From Thermoplasmata archaeon (GTDB lineage Archaea > Thermoplasmatota > SW-10-69-26): a DNA stretch of 6,852 nt. Each line of letters begins with the position of its first letter. The stretch's first letter is position 1. Of the stretch, positions 5,559 through 6,852 are shown in pieces. The translations under genes and the position numbers were made by a program. Below the pieces are notes generated by a model. It saw only the letters and a program-made list of their open reading frames with translations. It made no database searches and was not told where the DNA came from. The DNA lies in NCBI GenBank assembly GCA_003561665.1, contig PWVY01000256.1:1-6852 (forward strand). Direction: 5' to 3'.

Positions 5559-5766
5559 GACAGGGCGCGTTCAATTCAGAGAGGACGAGGAAACGCTCGC
5601 GTTCGTCGAGGAGTTGGGGGTCAACCCCAACCGCTTAGCTCGACGCCTCTTCCAGAAAGAGGTCCGCCGATTGAGAGCGGAAAAACGTCACGAACGATTA
5701 TCCGAGATTGGGATTCGGCTTCCTCGGTCAGCCGCGCACCTTGTGAGAGAGGACAGAGACCGATGA
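5557..5766 (+). CDS. Ribbon-helix-helix antitoxin of a VapBC-type toxin-antitoxin pair
   Basis: A 69-residue basic protein that should bind DNA and neutralise the PIN toxin encoded next to it. The N-terminal strand RVQFRED (4-10), helix EETLAFVEEL (11-20), the GVNPN turn (21-25) and a second helix LARRLFQKEVRRLRAEKRHERL (27-48) fit a CopG/ribbon-helix-helix fold, which dimerises through the strand. The remaining C-terminal tail (about 49-69) would be the part that wraps the toxin. The start is GTG at 5557, placed by the TATA/operator spacing; there is no ribosome binding site, suggesting a leaderless message. Its TGA overlaps the toxin's ATG (ATGA), so translation is probably coupled. Base composition is balanced between G and C, unlike the C-skewed neighbours. 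Confidence 0.75.
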   Translation: MTGRVQFREDEETLAFVEELGVNPNRLARRLFQKEVRRLRAEKRHERLSEIGIRLPRSAAHLVREDRDR

Positions 5767-6227
5767 ACGATCCCCCATCCATCGTGGTGGATACGAGCGT
5801 TCTCATCGACGGCGCGAACCTTTCTCATCCGCGGTGGCGCGATGCCTTCACCTACCTGCAGGGCGGTTACCTCGTCAAGGCTCCCGATCTTCTTTCCTCC
5901 GAGGCAGGCAACATCGTACACCATAAGCAGCCGGACGTATTCGGAGAAAACCCTAGCGAACGGAGCCGAGCGCTCCAGGCGCTCCTCACGGGGATTGATC
6001 AGCATCCGCGCCACGAGGCCGATCTCGAACGTTGCGGTCGTCTGTCCGAAACCATGGGGCTAACGTTCTACGATGCCGAATTTTTATCCCTCGCAGCCCA
6101 AGAAGAGGACAGCATCCTCATAACGCATGACCGGGACCTCTTGGAAGCGGGTAAACAACACCTTGGAGAGAGTCGGTGCCTTACCCTCGATGAGGCAAGC
6201 GAGAAAATAGCCCACGACCAGCTTTAG
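5763..6227 (+). CDS. PIN-domain ribonuclease toxin (VapC-like)
   Basis: A 154-residue PIN-domain protein, the toxin of the pair. VapC toxins are magnesium-dependent ribonucleases, often cutting tRNA or rRNA; the target here cannot be predicted. Acidic active-site residues are all present: Asp10 in VVDTSVLID, Glu47 in LSSEAGN, Asp104 in TFYDAEFL and Asp123 (with Asp125) in ITHDRDLL. Length is slightly above the usual ~130. The ATG at 5763 is chosen because it overlaps the antitoxin stop by four bases and puts the first catalytic Asp at the expected place; the frame is open further upstream but only as a shadow of the antitoxin gene. GAGAGG lies about 12 bases before the ATG. The gene ends in TAG. 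More uniform codon use than its neighbours suggests transfer. Confidence 0.85.
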   Translation: MNDPPSIVVDTSVLIDGANLSHPRWRDAFTYLQGGYLVKAPDLLSSEAGNIVHHKQPDVFGENPSERSRALQALLTGIDQHPRHEADLERCGRLSETMGLTFYDAEFLSLAAQEEDSILITHDRDLLEAGKQHLGESRCLTLDEASEKIAHDQL

Positions 6228-6310
6228 GCGGCAATTCAACCAAACCCCTCCCTTGACCTATCACCGCCTGACCCGGAACGTTCATCCTATCGGTCCTGCC
6301 TCCCTTCGGC

Positions 6311-6852
6311 GTGAGCTACCCCCCCGAACCAAAGCCCAGCGCCGTCGTCATCCTCACCCGAGGCGAGGACGTCTACCTCGTCCAGCGACCCAAGACGGCC
6401 AGCTTCTTCCCCGGCTTCTTCGCCTTCCCCGGCGGCGGCGTCGAAGACCAAGACGAACACGACACCCCCCTGGGAACGCTCGAACGGTGCGCCGTGCGCG
6501 AAACGCACGAAGAGATTCGCGTACGCCTCACCCCCGACCAACTCACCCCCGCCGGCGTCGTCGTTACGCCCCCCTTTAGCCCCATCCGGTTCCGAACCCA
6601 GTTCTTCCTCGCCCCCCTCGACGACGACCAAGAACCCGACCCCCAAAGCCCCGAACTCGCAGGCGGAACCTGGATCAGCCCCCAAGACGCCCTCGACGCC
6701 TGGCGAGACGAAGGCATGAAGCTCCCACCCCCCGTCATTCACGCCCTCGAAACCCTCCAAACCGAAGGCCCCACCGCCCTCACACAACTCGAAACCAACG
6801 AGAACACCTTCCCCATCACCTTCCTCCCCGGACTACGCGTCGAACCCCTCAA
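6311..6852 (+). CDS. Nudix hydrolase, 3' end cut by the window edge
   Basis: A Nudix-family hydrolase, which would cleave a nucleoside diphosphate linked to another moiety. The frame runs 180 codons to the right edge without a stop. The Nudix box begins at FPGGGVED (residues 39-46) and ends at AVRETHEEI (61-69) with catalytic Glu67/Glu68 and Arg63-Glu64. The 16 residues between the two halves are longer than in the standard box, an insert also known in the NUDT19/CoA-diphosphatase-like branch, so acyl-CoA or a related substrate is possible. A beta strand with RFRTQFFLAPL (93-103) and WISPQDALDAW (121-131) fits the rest of the fold. GTG 6311 is the best start: the frame opens at 6272 after a TGA, with no ATG between and only a CTG at 6296. 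No clear promoter is visible in the 83-base gap before it; TTCATCC near 6281 is at the right distance but weak. Confidence 0.88.
   Translation, partial: MSYPPEPKPSAVVILTRGEDVYLVQRPKTASFFPGFFAFPGGGVEDQDEHDTPLGTLERCAVRETHEEIRVRLTPDQLTPAGVVVTPPFSPIRFRTQFFLAPLDDDQEPDPQSPELAGGTWISPQDALDAWRDEGMKLPPPVIHALETLQTEGPTALTQLETNENTFPITFLPGLRVEPL

Noticed and set aside
5505..5762. Upstream extension of the PIN toxin frame to 5505
   Set aside because: This stretch overlaps the end of the metallo-hydrolase gene and the whole antitoxin gene in another frame, contains a low-complexity Arg/Gly-rich translation, and would displace the PIN domain from the N-terminus.

Overview
This looks like a GC-rich archaeal chromosome fragment, probably euryarchaeal (Thermoplasmatota-like or haloarchaeal; the sequence does not decide). 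Evidence for archaea: the GMP synthase ATP-pyrophosphatase is a stand-alone ~316-residue subunit without its amidotransferase domain, which is the archaeal arrangement; several genes have a T/A-rich TATA-like element centred 28-31 bases before the start codon, as expected of leaderless archaeal transcripts; and there is a lipobox of the type LTAGC-LGG. There are no RNA genes, insertion sequences or CRISPR arrays that I can see.

Layout. Positions 1-251 hold the end of a rightward gene, probably an SRPBCC/START-fold protein. Its stop codon abuts the stop codon of a leftward gene (252-1100) for an acidic, membrane-anchored protein of unknown function, which is split by one in-frame TAG at 870-872. 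Directly upstream of that gene, on the same strand, is a large secreted lipoprotein of the CocE/X-Pro dipeptidyl-peptidase (S15) hydrolase family (1123-2886). A 122-base divergent intergenic region (2887-3008) separates it from a rightward gene for a small four-helix membrane protein (3009-3524). The GMP synthase subunit B gene follows (3574-4524), then a metallo-beta-lactamase-fold hydrolase (4610-5518), a type II toxin-antitoxin pair (ribbon-helix-helix antitoxin 5557-5766, PIN-domain toxin 5763-6227), and a Nudix hydrolase cut by the right edge (6311-6852).

How they work together. Only two groups look functionally coupled: the lipoprotein and the split membrane-anchored protein (same strand, 22-base gap, both predicted at the cell surface), and the toxin-antitoxin pair (4-base ATGA overlap). 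The remaining genes are separate housekeeping or enzyme genes. The toxin-antitoxin locus is less GC-rich and lacks the strand skew of its neighbours, suggesting separate acquisition.

Most interesting signals: the in-frame amber codon; a hairpin that covers the ribosome binding site and abuts the preferred start of the GMP synthase gene; nested palindromes in the antitoxin promoter exactly where the TATA element lies; small inverted repeats beside both promoters in the divergent region; and a switch of G/C strand skew at about 1.6 kb and 4.2 kb that does not follow gene orientation. I found no convincing large undescribed system.
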